NCBI RefSeq assembly: GCF_012641475.1
Contig: NZ_JABAIL010000006.1
Span: 425,292-489,291 of the forward strand
Source: Flammeovirga agarivorans
GTDB taxonomy: Bacteria > Bacteroidota > Bacteroidia > Cytophagales > Flammeovirgaceae
Length of the DNA stretch: 64,000 nt
Direction: 5' to 3'
The notes beneath the pieces were generated by a model. It saw only the letters and a program-made list of their open reading frames with translations, did not search any database and was not told where the DNA came from. Below, one piece after another: positions 47,801-56,522 of this stretch (its first letter is position 1; each line of letters starts with the position of its first letter). Made by a program: the position numbers and the translations under genes.

Positions 47801-48647
47801 TGGTAGTAGATTTTTATATGTTGCGATGTTTGATGAGGTAGATGAAGGTACTGCAATGTTTAAAATGGTGACCAATCGTGAGGACCTTCCTGTTGAAGCA
47901 AAAGATCGTATAGTTACTCTCGATATGGATGGTTATCCTTGTGAGAATGATTGGTATCTAAGGTTAGCAGGAGCTTCGCAAGATATGTTAGAAGGTAAAG
48001 TTGCACTTTCCGAAAATATACCCATTTCATTTGCTTCTCCTTATTATCAAGCTGAATTTATTAGCCAAGATGTAAATTCGACAATTCAAATTGGGAAAAG
48101 TAATGCTATACAAGTCAAGATGAAAAATACTGGAACTACTACTTGGACCTCTGGAGAAGTACACCTTGGCAATGTTGGAGATCATTTCTGGACAGAGAAT
48201 AAGGTATATCTTAAAGTAGGAGAAGTTGTTGCTCCCAATCAAGTTCAAAGCTTTGAGTTCGACTTAGAAGTTTCAGAAGGAATAAAAGAAGGAGAGGCTA
48301 ATTTTCAATGGCAAATGTACCAAAGTGATTCTGCTTTTGGTGATTTAAGTGAAAATATCATTGTGGATTTACAACACAGTGACCTTCTAAGTATTGATGA
48401 GGACCATACTATTCATTTGAACGCGTACCCTAATCCAACCAATGGTAATGTACTCTATATTGAGCACAATATTACCTCATCAGAAAAACAACTTCCGATA
48501 GCTATATATAATACCCAAGGTAAGTTGCTTTATCATTCAAGTATAACCAATACTTCTAAGATTACACTTCCAATTCCTTCAACTCTACCGCATGGCATGT
48601 ATCTTTTAAGAATTAAAGGGTTAATTATTAGATTCGTTTATTCGTAA
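44880..48647 (+). CDS. Sulfatase-GH71/99-like fusion protein exported by T9SS
   Basis: This 1255-residue protein has a signal peptide ending at LFAQ (residue 25). Residues ~30-540 are a complete S1 sulfatase: IMTDQQR (Asp39), formylglycine motif C-G-P-A-R at Cys80, YFFPHAPM, FTSDHGEMLGSHG, EESAHIPLIIW. A beta-sandwich of the NBR1/Ig-like type (about 545-655, NNTGQTWKKGNE) follows. The GH71/99-like module begins MMMGYQGWFLA (about 661) and ends with YVAMFDEVDEGT (about 980), retaining E-x-x-E. A second NBR1/Ig-like domain (NTGTTTWTSGEV) and a type A T9SS tail (NAYPNPTNGNVLYIE, then HGMYLLRI) complete it. The stretch is one uninterrupted frame, so the fusion is real. Its sulfatase half closely resembles the stand-alone sulfatase at 60595. 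It would couple desulfation and chain cleavage on one surface enzyme (inferred). Confidence 0.92.
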   Translation: MKKIYYQTVTLAFCCFFISLSLFAQEDKEKPNLLFIMTDQQRFDALGKAGKFDFLKTPTLDKLADEGAYFTNAYTPCSVCGPARTVILTGQTVENNGVRRNDDAYSNPNEGNYCDLPSFDQVLIDNGYYGEYIGKYHSPIHLSEGYSEFKYSTNTQNVYTLQDKKEYNDLLKQYANDHGIKINEDDLMSSFFKNFYTPDPIDSRYKKGEDYLRPDLNGNPMPKTQPDEHGKLNLPQEMSLTYHQTQKVKEALARASKQEKPFNITISYFFPHAPMLPTDPWYQMYPLEDMPISESINDNMENSPYIKSNKRLNMPEYSDPEMVKYMMSNYFGLITEVDYFINEILKDLEEYGMDENTLIIFTSDHGEMLGSHGMREKNVFYEESAHIPLIIWYPNKIKPTKIDSPVSLIDLYPTIMDYLEVDDELRDGASLKDVIEEKEKRTYAVTEWDYHGDTQPNYMVITDDGWKLITSYAANKPELNALYNLNDDPLEMKNLLGTNPNRFSYKSQVDRLQGYLVEWLENTGSSRANIIKNKEILSSNSATFISQSVPHTLSLDTTLNVHISFQNNTGQTWKKGNEIQLKNMTNTYWTNLTSIQLEEDVEPLQGYTFTLEITTPTKSGEYDFQWKLTNKTSNWNDVLTPKMRLSVGENTIDENQLTYKMMMGYQGWFLAKEDNSGFNKWKHWFTSNELSSADHLGFDYYPDMSEYTDTYEVDMTMKNGESATLFSSHDLSTTMKHFEWMKTYDIYGVYLQRFLNPLSDPKMFKVRNDILENVKEASKTHQRHFAVMYDISGTADDGQLFDKLIADWEYIVDQHEILEQESYVRQEGKPVIGIWGIGFKDRGLKVETFQKIIDYFHKDADPKYQAYILGGVPDGWRNLSRSSAQEEGWADIYRQLDMISPWSVGRYNNDASIDKWNTEYIQPDLTECNKAEIDYMPVVWPGFSWLNIKQGELNQIPRNGGQFYWKQVYNALNSGSRFLYVAMFDEVDEGTAMFKMVTNREDLPVEAKDRIVTLDMDGYPCENDWYLRLAGASQDMLEGKVALSENIPISFASPYYQAEFISQDVNSTIQIGKSNAIQVKMKNTGTTTWTSGEVHLGNVGDHFWTENKVYLKVGEVVAPNQVQSFEFDLEVSEGIKEGEANFQWQMYQSDSAFGDLSENIIVDLQHSDLLSIDEDHTIHLNAYPNPTNGNVLYIEHNITSSEKQLPIAIYNTQGKLLYHSSITNTSKITLPIPSTLPHGMYLLRIKGLIIRFVYS

Positions 48648-48681
48648 ATGATAGTAAAGTGCTTTATATAGCATAGAATAC

Positions 48682-48725
48682 AAAAGAGAAGATCAAGTTT
48701 TACCTATGATCTTCTCTTTTTTTTA
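48682..48725. terminator. Bidirectional rho-independent terminator
   Basis: A perfect 14-bp stem (AAAAGAGAAGATCA at 48682-48695 and its complement at 48707-48720) with an 11-nt loop and a T-run on the plus side lies between the convergent fusion gene and the LamG/cytochrome gene. Confidence 0.95.
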
Positions 48726-48778
48726 TACAATTCTTAAATATATACCACTTATAACTGGCTTCTTTTTAAATGTGTATT

Positions 48779-51700
48779 TTAATTCTTGATTAACTTTCTT
48801 TGGATAAAGTCACCATTACCATGTTTTACATAAAGAAAATAAATCCCTTTCTTTAATTCACTTAGGTTTAGAGTCATTGAATTTTCTCCTACCCCAAAGC
48901 TTTCAATTTGTTTTCTACCTAACTGATCACAAATCTGGATACTATATATTGCACCTGATGAAATAATATTCACTTGATCTCTAACAGGGTTTGGATATAC
49001 CTTCACAGAAGCATTAATATTATTGACAAATACCTGAATTGGGGAAATAATACTGTATAATCCATCAAGATCATATTGAAGTAATCGGTAAAAAGAAGCC
49101 ATATTTAGACTAGGTGCTTCGTCTATGAATAAATAACTATTTGTTACTAATGAGTTCCCTTGACCTTTCTTTTTTCCTAGCGTTTTCCACTGGCGACCAC
49201 CTGTAGAGCTCTGAACTTCGAAGTAGTCATTATTTAATTCACTTGCTGTAGTCCAATTTAATTCTACTGTATTCGAAGTAGTTTTTGCTGTAAAACTAAC
49301 TAACTCAACAGGCAAATCACTTCCAGTGGCTAAAACCGTAGAAACATTAACTTGTACTGGAGCAGGCATACTAGAACAAACACCGTCCAAAATCACCAGC
49401 TGCCAAGTGCCATTTTTATCACTTACCAACTCCGTTGTCCAAACAGGGTCTGTATTCATAAGCATTTGACTACCATTAGGTTCAACCCAGTAATAATCAT
49501 TTGACAAGCCCTCTTTTGGCATAAGTTTAAGTTCCTGTTTTTCCGTCACTTCAATATCATTACCTTCTTGGTTGTGATCACTGTTAATCGAATAGTTTAC
49601 CGTAGAAAATTTATCTTCAAATAGATCTGGTGATATTAATTCTATTGTAATCGGATTAAGTCTTCCAAAATCTGGTGTAAAAATCATATCTCCATAATCT
49701 TCATCCTTTGTGATTTGAAAATCGAAGCTGATTTTTTTACTATTTAGTGTATTGGTTTCACCATTAGGATATTGGATATCAAAGGCGAGTGGTGAATCAT
49801 ACAAGAACGGACTTGTAGAAGAAAGAATATCTTTCATTCCCCATTTATGGGCTAAATACCCTTCAATAATTATCTGTTCTTCATCAGAAATTTTTCTATC
49901 AAAAATGATTACCTCAGCAATCATCCCTTTATGATGTCTCGTTTGGCTATTATAACCAAATTGGCCCAATGTAAGGTCATTATCATTTGTCAAAACAGCA
50001 TCTTCTGGAAGAGTCAATTCAAAATCTAAATCTCCATTATGAAAAGTCTCTACCAATTGGTCGTCTCTTCTTATCATATTAACCGCAGTTAATGGTATAC
50101 CATGAGCTGACCCTGAACCATTTTGGTCGTCGCAAGAAATAGACACTTTTCCTGTTGTTGAAACCCTAAAAAACATCCCATCTTCACTTAAACCATTTTT
50201 ATTGACGATGGTATTTGTTTGGGCAGTTACAGGATCTAATTGATGTACAATAAATAAGGTAAAATCATCATCCAGAATATTTGTCTTATCCTGTTCCAGT
50301 AACCTTAATGCCGAACTATTACTTTCTCCAAAGACTAATGCTGGCATTCCATTAAATCCGTCACTGGTAAATGTAGGTGCGTAATCCTCATTGGATGTAA
50401 TAGCATCATAACCATTGCCTGAAACGTCTGCCCAAGTGGTCACTTTATCATTATCTTCGTATTCTTCACTACTCGCCAATTCATACGCATCCAACCAGAC
50501 CATAGGGTCAATATCTAGACCTAACTTTACAGAAATATTATCGTCCATACAGGCTACAATTGCTTCAGTATCTTGCCATGTCCCATCATTTAACTTCATC
50601 AGAAATTTAAGGTCTGTAGGTATCCCAATTGTATCTATAGCAACATTGGTATCATAACAGCTATCATCCAAGTTTACTTGGCAGATCACCTCATCCCCAG
50701 GTTCAAGTACCCCTGTAGATAATTTATTTTCAGTAACATCTGATACTACACCATTAATTGTCCATTCGTAAGTTGGGTTTTCTCCTGGAGAACTAATAAT
50801 AGCTTCTATATATTCTAAATCTCTGTATAAATTGGCATTATCATTAAATTTAAGATTTACTTTTGGAGTAATATCAAACGACCAATCAATATTAGGCCAC
50901 GCCTCATCACTCCAGGTAATAAGTTCATTAATCACCTCACAATCGAGACCAAAATTTATCGCCTGTTCAATAACCCAATACATATGATCAGCCCAAAGTG
51001 GTTCAAAATCATCACCATCTGTATTCTGATCTGAAACACTAGAAGTGGTCACATCTATCACTGAAGACTTACTAACAGGATCTAGAAAATTAGATGCCGA
51101 TAATCCCGATGACCATCTCGTCCAATCGTCAATTTCATGTTTTCTAACTGCTTTAATAAATTCTCGACATTGTGCTTCTAACACCAATTTGGTCATTCCA
51201 GGTTGAATTTTATCCAATAAACTTGGCCAATATCCTGGTTCAAAACCATGTAATTTTGTTGCTAATCCTTCTCCTTCTTTACCAAAAAAATACCAAGGGC
51301 CTTGTACTCTGATTCTAAAACCCATACCATCATTTGTCGTTAAATCACCAGACCATGTTTTGGTCTTATACATTGTACTCAACGAATGATAGTATCGTAA
51401 TGGTTGGTACAGACCTGAATACCTAGAACTTTTTAATATATAGGCCGGCTGATAATTATAATCCACAGGGCCATTCCACCATTGATACCCTTCTCCTCCT
51501 GCTAAGATGGTTTGAAGTTGATACCAAAGTGAAGATTCAAATGTACCTAAAGCGTCTGACTGACCGTCAAATGATAAACAATTATCATCCTGACAACCTG
51601 TAAAATGAGGCGGTACTTCAAAAACATGCATTGATAAACCATGAAACCATTGGCGATTTGTTGGGTGGTCTTGCTCATGGTCAGGAATATAATCCAAAGC

Positions 51701-53896
51701 TTGATCCTGAAGATTAAATTCTTGCATAATCTCAAAATTCTTTACCGCCATTAGTCTAGCCAAACTGGTATTGGCAAACTCTAGAGGTACATCATCCGCT
51801 AAAGCCTCTAAACCTCTACCAGACCTTGCTCTCCAATGTTGTTTATCAGAACTACCTTGTGCTAAAAACCACCTGAAATTATATCTAAATTCTTCGTGTG
51901 CTTCTCTAAATTCAGCCAACATGGTTGGATCTGCAGCCACTTGTACCATATCAACAGTTACACCATCACTCTTTTTTGGTAGACTTTCAAGCTCTTCTCT
52001 GATTATCTCGATCCCTTTTTCAGGGTTTAGTTTACTGTTTTCTGGATTTGTCCAAGACACTCTATCATTATATGTTTCTTCGTAAATACCATCCTTTGTA
52101 AATGCATCTTTTGGATGAATCATAGGAAGCCAATGTTTCCAATCTGGAAACTGTAAAGGCATGGGTATGATTGTTCTGTCCTCACCTCCATCTTGATTAA
52201 AAAGGTTCGCTACAGACTCCTCATTGACACCGCCTGGAAATAAATAAGGAAGTAAGTCTTCGTCTTTCTCCAGTACTGCATCTAGACCTGCTCCAGCTGC
52301 CCAATAGTCGATAGATTTCCCTTCTAACTCAGGACCCGGTTGATATGGTGGATTCCATGGTCTTCCATGACGGTTTACATTATCATGAGTATCTTTTAAT
52401 GAACGAATATAAGAGGCTATTTTTCGACCTTCGTCTTCTGTAAGTTGGTGAAATTTAGCTCTTTCGATAATTGATTTATTGGAGTAAGAAAATAACTCCA
52501 GGTCTCTGCCATCTTGGGTATGACAATCAGAACATTTTGCCTGAATGTTTACATTGGAAACTATTTCATGATTATACCAAAATCCATTATCTCCATCCGC
52601 TAAATAATTTGACCATAAATCTCCATTTCTCCACAGGTCCTCTCCTTCGTTAATCGATGTATTATCTGTATATGGTCCTATCCATAGATCAGGATCTTCT
52701 TCATAAAAAAACGTATCTGGAAGAATATTTTCATCATATTCATCTAGTAGGTTAAAACGAACAACTCTAAAGCCATTTGAAATTCCATCAGAGTCATTAA
52801 ACCTAAAATAAACCGTATTTTCACCTTCAATAAAATCATCAGAGTTATAACTCAATCTTATTGTATTATATCCTCCATGAGCCATTCCTCCTCTATTTTC
52901 TTCTTGTATTGGTATATCTACAGACTCATGGTTTAAGTTGTACCACTCTCCTTCATTGACCTTAACTGATGCTTTATTTTCATAACTCAAGTTATTTATT
53001 TGCATCCATATTTTTTTTGTAGCATTTGCCTCCTCCTCAGTAAGTGTCAGAGTTCTTGGTTCAATGACCCCCTCTTCTCCTAATACCTCTACAGGAAGCA
53101 TAAATTTCAACCAGTTATCTCTCATCTTACTACATTCATAGAAAAACTCTTCATCGGATAACACTTGGTTAAATACTTTCACTTCTCCCACCATTCCGTC
53201 TAAATAATTTGAACCATTCGAAGTGGAACCAATACGAAATTTAAAATAATTGAAATTTGCTTTAGGAACATTTATGGTATGAGTTAAAGCATTCTGAGAG
53301 TCCCAAAATGTAAAATCGCCTGTACTTGCATTATAATTACAAGCCATTACTATAGAATGATCTTGGGTTGTTTTAGCTCCTGGTACTGAAAGTGATTGCC
53401 CTCCTAAATAAAACTGATATTGTCCATCAGAAAGGTGTTTCATTCCAAATCCAGAGTTAGATGTTGCCGATGTATTTCCAACAATATCGCCTCTATTCCC
53501 TTGAAAATTATCTATTTGAAAAGCTATTAATACACTGAAACCTGTATTACTCGCAGCATCTCCTGTAAAATCGAAGATAGAAGCTGCATCAGCTTGGTTC
53601 ATTAGTAGTAGACAGTTTCGGGATGTTCCCATATCTACCCCATTAATACCAGAAAATGAAGTGGATGATGAAGGGTATTCAACGGTGCCCAAATCAGAAG
53701 TGGCATGATGGTTATTTCCGGAAATATCGTTCCAACTCAATACCTTACCGTCACTATTGGTAGTGATATTAGAAGGATCATAAGCAGATAGATGTATATA
53801 AGGTTCCTGTGCATAAGTATCAAATATAATGCAGAGGAAAACGGGTAACATTATTTTTGGTAGAAAGTGCCCGAGAGTGGTAAAAATTCTTTTCAT
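48779..53896 (-). CDS. Giant T9SS-exported LamG/c-type cytochrome protein of unknown function
   Basis: This 1705-residue protein has a signal peptide ending at TYAQ (about residue 30). LamG-like domain 1 (about 40-260) includes VLSWNDISGNNHHA and DGMVGEVKVFNQVLSDEEF. A beta-rich part follows, then a c-type heme site C-S-D-C-H at about residues 453-457, followed by EDEGRKIASYIRSL as in small cytochrome c domains. A large region without a recognised family (about 500-1030) is rich in Trp and His (GYQWWNGPVDYNYQP, QGPWYFFGKEGEG). An Ig/PKD-like piece (YEWTINGVVSD), a second LamG (about 1132-1350), another Ig-like piece and a type A T9SS tail (VYPNPVRDQVNIIS, then GIYFLYVKHGN) complete it. A phased operator array lies upstream. 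The heme suggests redox chemistry at the cell surface; substrate unknown. Confidence 0.75.
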   Translation of the reverse strand: MKRIFTTLGHFLPKIMLPVFLCIIFDTYAQEPYIHLSAYDPSNITTNSDGKVLSWNDISGNNHHATSDLGTVEYPSSSTSFSGINGVDMGTSRNCLLLMNQADAASIFDFTGDAASNTGFSVLIAFQIDNFQGNRGDIVGNTSATSNSGFGMKHLSDGQYQFYLGGQSLSVPGAKTTQDHSIVMACNYNASTGDFTFWDSQNALTHTINVPKANFNYFKFRIGSTSNGSNYLDGMVGEVKVFNQVLSDEEFFYECSKMRDNWLKFMLPVEVLGEEGVIEPRTLTLTEEEANATKKIWMQINNLSYENKASVKVNEGEWYNLNHESVDIPIQEENRGGMAHGGYNTIRLSYNSDDFIEGENTVYFRFNDSDGISNGFRVVRFNLLDEYDENILPDTFFYEEDPDLWIGPYTDNTSINEGEDLWRNGDLWSNYLADGDNGFWYNHEIVSNVNIQAKCSDCHTQDGRDLELFSYSNKSIIERAKFHQLTEDEGRKIASYIRSLKDTHDNVNRHGRPWNPPYQPGPELEGKSIDYWAAGAGLDAVLEKDEDLLPYLFPGGVNEESVANLFNQDGGEDRTIIPMPLQFPDWKHWLPMIHPKDAFTKDGIYEETYNDRVSWTNPENSKLNPEKGIEIIREELESLPKKSDGVTVDMVQVAADPTMLAEFREAHEEFRYNFRWFLAQGSSDKQHWRARSGRGLEALADDVPLEFANTSLARLMAVKNFEIMQEFNLQDQALDYIPDHEQDHPTNRQWFHGLSMHVFEVPPHFTGCQDDNCLSFDGQSDALGTFESSLWYQLQTILAGGEGYQWWNGPVDYNYQPAYILKSSRYSGLYQPLRYYHSLSTMYKTKTWSGDLTTNDGMGFRIRVQGPWYFFGKEGEGLATKLHGFEPGYWPSLLDKIQPGMTKLVLEAQCREFIKAVRKHEIDDWTRWSSGLSASNFLDPVSKSSVIDVTTSSVSDQNTDGDDFEPLWADHMYWVIEQAINFGLDCEVINELITWSDEAWPNIDWSFDITPKVNLKFNDNANLYRDLEYIEAIISSPGENPTYEWTINGVVSDVTENKLSTGVLEPGDEVICQVNLDDSCYDTNVAIDTIGIPTDLKFLMKLNDGTWQDTEAIVACMDDNISVKLGLDIDPMVWLDAYELASSEEYEDNDKVTTWADVSGNGYDAITSNEDYAPTFTSDGFNGMPALVFGESNSSALRLLEQDKTNILDDDFTLFIVHQLDPVTAQTNTIVNKNGLSEDGMFFRVSTTGKVSISCDDQNGSGSAHGIPLTAVNMIRRDDQLVETFHNGDLDFELTLPEDAVLTNDNDLTLGQFGYNSQTRHHKGMIAEVIIFDRKISDEEQIIIEGYLAHKWGMKDILSSTSPFLYDSPLAFDIQYPNGETNTLNSKKISFDFQITKDEDYGDMIFTPDFGRLNPITIELISPDLFEDKFSTVNYSINSDHNQEGNDIEVTEKQELKLMPKEGLSNDYYWVEPNGSQMLMNTDPVWTTELVSDKNGTWQLVILDGVCSSMPAPVQVNVSTVLATGSDLPVELVSFTAKTTSNTVELNWTTASELNNDYFEVQSSTGGRQWKTLGKKKGQGNSLVTNSYLFIDEAPSLNMASFYRLLQYDLDGLYSIISPIQVFVNNINASVKVYPNPVRDQVNIISSGAIYSIQICDQLGRKQIESFGVGENSMTLNLSELKKGIYFLYVKHGNGDFIQRKLIKN

Positions 53897-54350
53897 ACTT
53901 TGTGCAGTTCTTGATGTATCGCTGGTAATAATTCATTCATAATGATTGTAATCCTAAAGTATGCTTTGATTATTAATGGCATATTAATCAGACATTAAAG
54001 CAATTAATAGAAACTTAACAGGAACTACTTTTTATAGCAAAAAGAGTATAAAAATGGGTAAAATGGGCTGTTTTTATCCTTTTCTCGGTCTAGTATTGGC
54101 TAATTTTTTTTCGTTAATTTCTCAATTACACTTAACCATTGAGTATTATACTATTTTAAGTATTCTTTACAACTAAGGGTAAAACAAAAAAATACCTCTA
54201 AAAAATTAATTAAAGAGGTATTAATTAGAACTGTTAAATTGGATGAACTAGAGCCATTTCTAATTTTCACTTAACATTATCATCAACAAATATTTAAACT
54301 CTCCATCAATATCTTCTATAGTAAATGGATATTGATGGAAAGTTCTATAA
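53897..54350 (-). terminator. 454-nt spacer with terminator hairpins of the 500-residue sulfatase gene
   Basis: Besides the operator array described separately, the spacer holds two hairpins downstream of the sulfatase stop at 54351. One is at 54303-54313/54328-54338 (core CCATCAATATC, weak T-run). The other is at 54191-54199/54214-54222 (AATACCTCT), followed by a strong T-run on the minus strand. The second is the more likely terminator. No gene is visible. Confidence 0.75.
53954..53998 (-). promoter_or_regulatory. 11-bp-phased operator array and -7 element of the LamG/cytochrome gene
   Basis: On the minus strand three 11-bp units (53998-53988, 53987-53977, 53976-53966) all begin TTAAT. TACTTTAG (53961-53954, one mismatch to TAnnTTTG) starts 15 nt after the start of the last unit, 58 nt before the ATG. 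Confidence 0.65.
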
Positions 54351-55853
54351 TTATTTTCCTTCGACTTCAATAAGTGCCGCTTCTTTGATCTTCTTTTGAT
54401 AGATTGATCTCATTTCTTTGAGCACTTCAGAATATAATGGATCATAAATAAGATTTTTATATTCCTTCGGGTCCTTTTTATAATCATAAAGTTCTGATAC
54501 TTTCTCATCTTCTCCCCACTGCGTATATCTGTAACGATCTGTTCGTACTGATTTACCTGTTAATTCTCCTCTTCTTGCATAAGTCAGAGCCACTTTTTCG
54601 AAGTTTTTATCTTTTGTGTTTTTCAGTAATGGTGCAAGGCTTTTTCCTTGAACAGTTTCTGGAGTTGATAGACCTACTAAATCTGTTACAGTAGGGAAAA
54701 CATCCAATAACTCCACTGTTTTGCTTACTTCTTCACCATTATTCTTATTACCTGGTACTCTTATTATAAGCGGTGATTTAGCACTTTCTTCATACAACGA
54801 TACTTTACCATAAAGAAAATGATTACCCATATGGTATCCATGATCACTGAAGAAAACGATAATCGTGTCTTCATATAAGTTTTTCTCCTTCAGTTTAGAA
54901 ATTAATTGACCTAATAAATCGTCGATGTAAGTAATACAAGCATAGTATCCTTGCATATACCTTTTTCTAGCATCCATCTGAGATAATCCAAAATATATAT
55001 CTTCAAATGCTTCATACCTTTTCCAATTGGCAATCAATGGTTTTTCATTCCAATCATCAAAAGGAACTTTCTCTGGCTTAATATCTTCTAAAGGATACAT
55101 ATCAAAGAAGCGTTGAGGAGCTGTATACTGAACATGGGGTTTATGAAACCCATAAGCAATAAAGAAAGGCTTATCACCATATGCTGCATTATCGATCCAC
55201 TCATTAAAAGTAGTTACATTTAAATCGTCTTCTAAAGGCACACCATCTTTTATCGGTAAAGGAAGAGCATGTTCTCCCTGACGGTCATCATTTTTATATT
55301 GAGCCCTTAACACTTCCCAAGCTTTTTGCTTTTCTGGTGTATCAATTGGACCATATTGTGCTTCAAATTTCCCTTTTAAATGAAGAACTAAATCATTATC
55401 CTTCATTTTTAATTTTCGAGTAGCATCCCATTTAAAATCTTCTGATCTTGGGTGATACACTTTACCTGTATTGGCCACCCAATAATCATTATCCTTAAAT
55501 ACTTTACCAATACTTACAGCATCAGGTCTTGTATCTATTACATGTGGACCGTTAGTGAAAATCTTAGTTTGGTCAGGGTACATACCTGTTAAAAATGATG
55601 CTCTTGATGGGCCACATACTGGATACTGACAAAACGCTTGTCTAAATAATACACCATCACCTGCCAGTTTATCTATATTTGGTGTCATTACATCTTTATA
55701 ACCAAAAAGTGGTATATGAGTATTTAAATCATCTACTGTAATGAATAATACATTTGGCTTTTTCTTATTCTTTGGTTTTTTATCACCATATGCCAATGCT
55801 GTAGAGAATAGTGCTATTAGTAATATTAATCTTTTCATTGTTGAGTTTTTCAA
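54351..55853 (-). CDS. Secreted sulfatase (family S1, iduronate-2-sulfatase-like)
   Basis: This 500-residue protein has a signal peptide ending near residue 22 (TALAYG). Sulfatase motifs are FITVDDLN (Asp41-Asp42), TPNIDKLAGDGVLFRQAFCQ, the formylglycine motif C-G-P-S-R at Cys80 followed by ASFLTGMYPD, then FFIAYGFHKPHVQY and FFSDHGYHMGNHFLYGK. The VDDLN/CQxPVCGPSR/GFHKPH combination is typical of the iduronate-2-sulfatase-like branch, which acts on 2-O-sulfated uronic acids or related sugars; actual substrate is open. There is no lipobox and no T9SS tail, so it is probably periplasmic. The Met at residue 6 (MKRLI) is an alternative start. Operator array about 160-220 nt upstream. Confidence 0.94.
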   Translation of the reverse strand: MKNSTMKRLILLIALFSTALAYGDKKPKNKKKPNVLFITVDDLNTHIPLFGYKDVMTPNIDKLAGDGVLFRQAFCQYPVCGPSRASFLTGMYPDQTKIFTNGPHVIDTRPDAVSIGKVFKDNDYWVANTGKVYHPRSEDFKWDATRKLKMKDNDLVLHLKGKFEAQYGPIDTPEKQKAWEVLRAQYKNDDRQGEHALPLPIKDGVPLEDDLNVTTFNEWIDNAAYGDKPFFIAYGFHKPHVQYTAPQRFFDMYPLEDIKPEKVPFDDWNEKPLIANWKRYEAFEDIYFGLSQMDARKRYMQGYYACITYIDDLLGQLISKLKEKNLYEDTIIVFFSDHGYHMGNHFLYGKVSLYEESAKSPLIIRVPGNKNNGEEVSKTVELLDVFPTVTDLVGLSTPETVQGKSLAPLLKNTKDKNFEKVALTYARRGELTGKSVRTDRYRYTQWGEDEKVSELYDYKKDPKEYKNLIYDPLYSEVLKEMRSIYQKKIKEAALIEVEGK

Positions 55854-56016
55854 AATCTTTAATGTAAGTCACTTGTTGGTGTATGAAATGAATAAATACT
55901 TTCTGAAAATAGTTTTCAAATACAGCGTTATTGTTGGGGATACCATCAACGCTTTTCAAAATTCATTTCATACTATTTAAGCTTGATTAAATTCTTCCTT
56001 TACTATTTGATCACTA

Positions 56017-56073
56017 CAATTTTAATAGAGACCAATTAATGTAGGTATCAACGATGGATTAATAGATTCTTAA
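56017..56073 (-). promoter_or_regulatory. 11-bp-phased operator array of the 500-residue sulfatase gene
   Basis: On the minus strand units start at 56073 (TTAAG), 56062 (TTAAT) and 56051 (TTGAT), followed by a TTAAT one base out of phase at 56039. A -7-like TAAAATTG (56024-56017, one mismatch) starts 15 nt after that last TTAAT. The first 16 bases match the susC array at 15 positions. The 5' leader would be about 160 nt. Confidence 0.55.
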
Positions 56074-56366
56074 TTTAGAGGTACATATAAAAAATACACA
56101 AACAACACAATCGTAAATCACTGTATCACTGTTATTTAACACAAGTCGAAAACATACATAAAAATACCTAGAAAGGATTCGATAATCTTGCATTATACAC
56201 CAACGAAAGTTTATGTAAGAGTAAGATTTAATACATAAAAGGAAAAAATTAAGACTTTTATAATGCAATCACCCACAAAATAATTACTTAAAAAGGTCTT
56301 TTTTGAAGTGGAGGTTTTTTAATGATATGCTTTTATTTGTTCCCCCATCAATGGGTCAAAAAATAA

Positions 56367-56395
56367 AAAAGCTTTAAGTATTACTTAAAGCTTTT
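56367..56395 (-). terminator. Rho-independent terminator of the flavoprotein operon
   Basis: AAAAGCTTTAAG (56367-56378) pairs with its complement (56384-56395) around a 5-nt loop. On the minus strand a T-run follows, 128 nt beyond the flavin-reductase stop. Confidence 0.88.
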
Positions 56396-56522
56396 CTTTT
56401 AGATTTCATCATAAATACAACTTGAATTGGTCTGTTTATCCAGCTTTTCACTTCGCTTCTTTTTAAAATTTTAAAACAAGGAGCATCTCCAACATGGATA
56501 TACCAAATAGTTGAAATTCTGT

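Larger units (their letters stand above)
55854..56522. other. 669-nt intergenic region
   Basis: It holds the operator array at 56017-56073 and the terminator at 56367-56395. A 69-codon minus-strand frame (56059-56268) overlaps the array, is Cys/Tyr-rich with no domain-like sequence, and is not accepted as a gene. Nothing else is recognisable. Confidence 0.6.

Noticed and set aside
56059..56268. 69-codon minus-strand reading frame in the spacer before the 500-residue sulfatase
   Set aside because: It overlaps the operator array, has odd Cys/Tyr-rich composition, no signal peptide or domain, and no promoter; it is most likely chance in AT-rich DNA.
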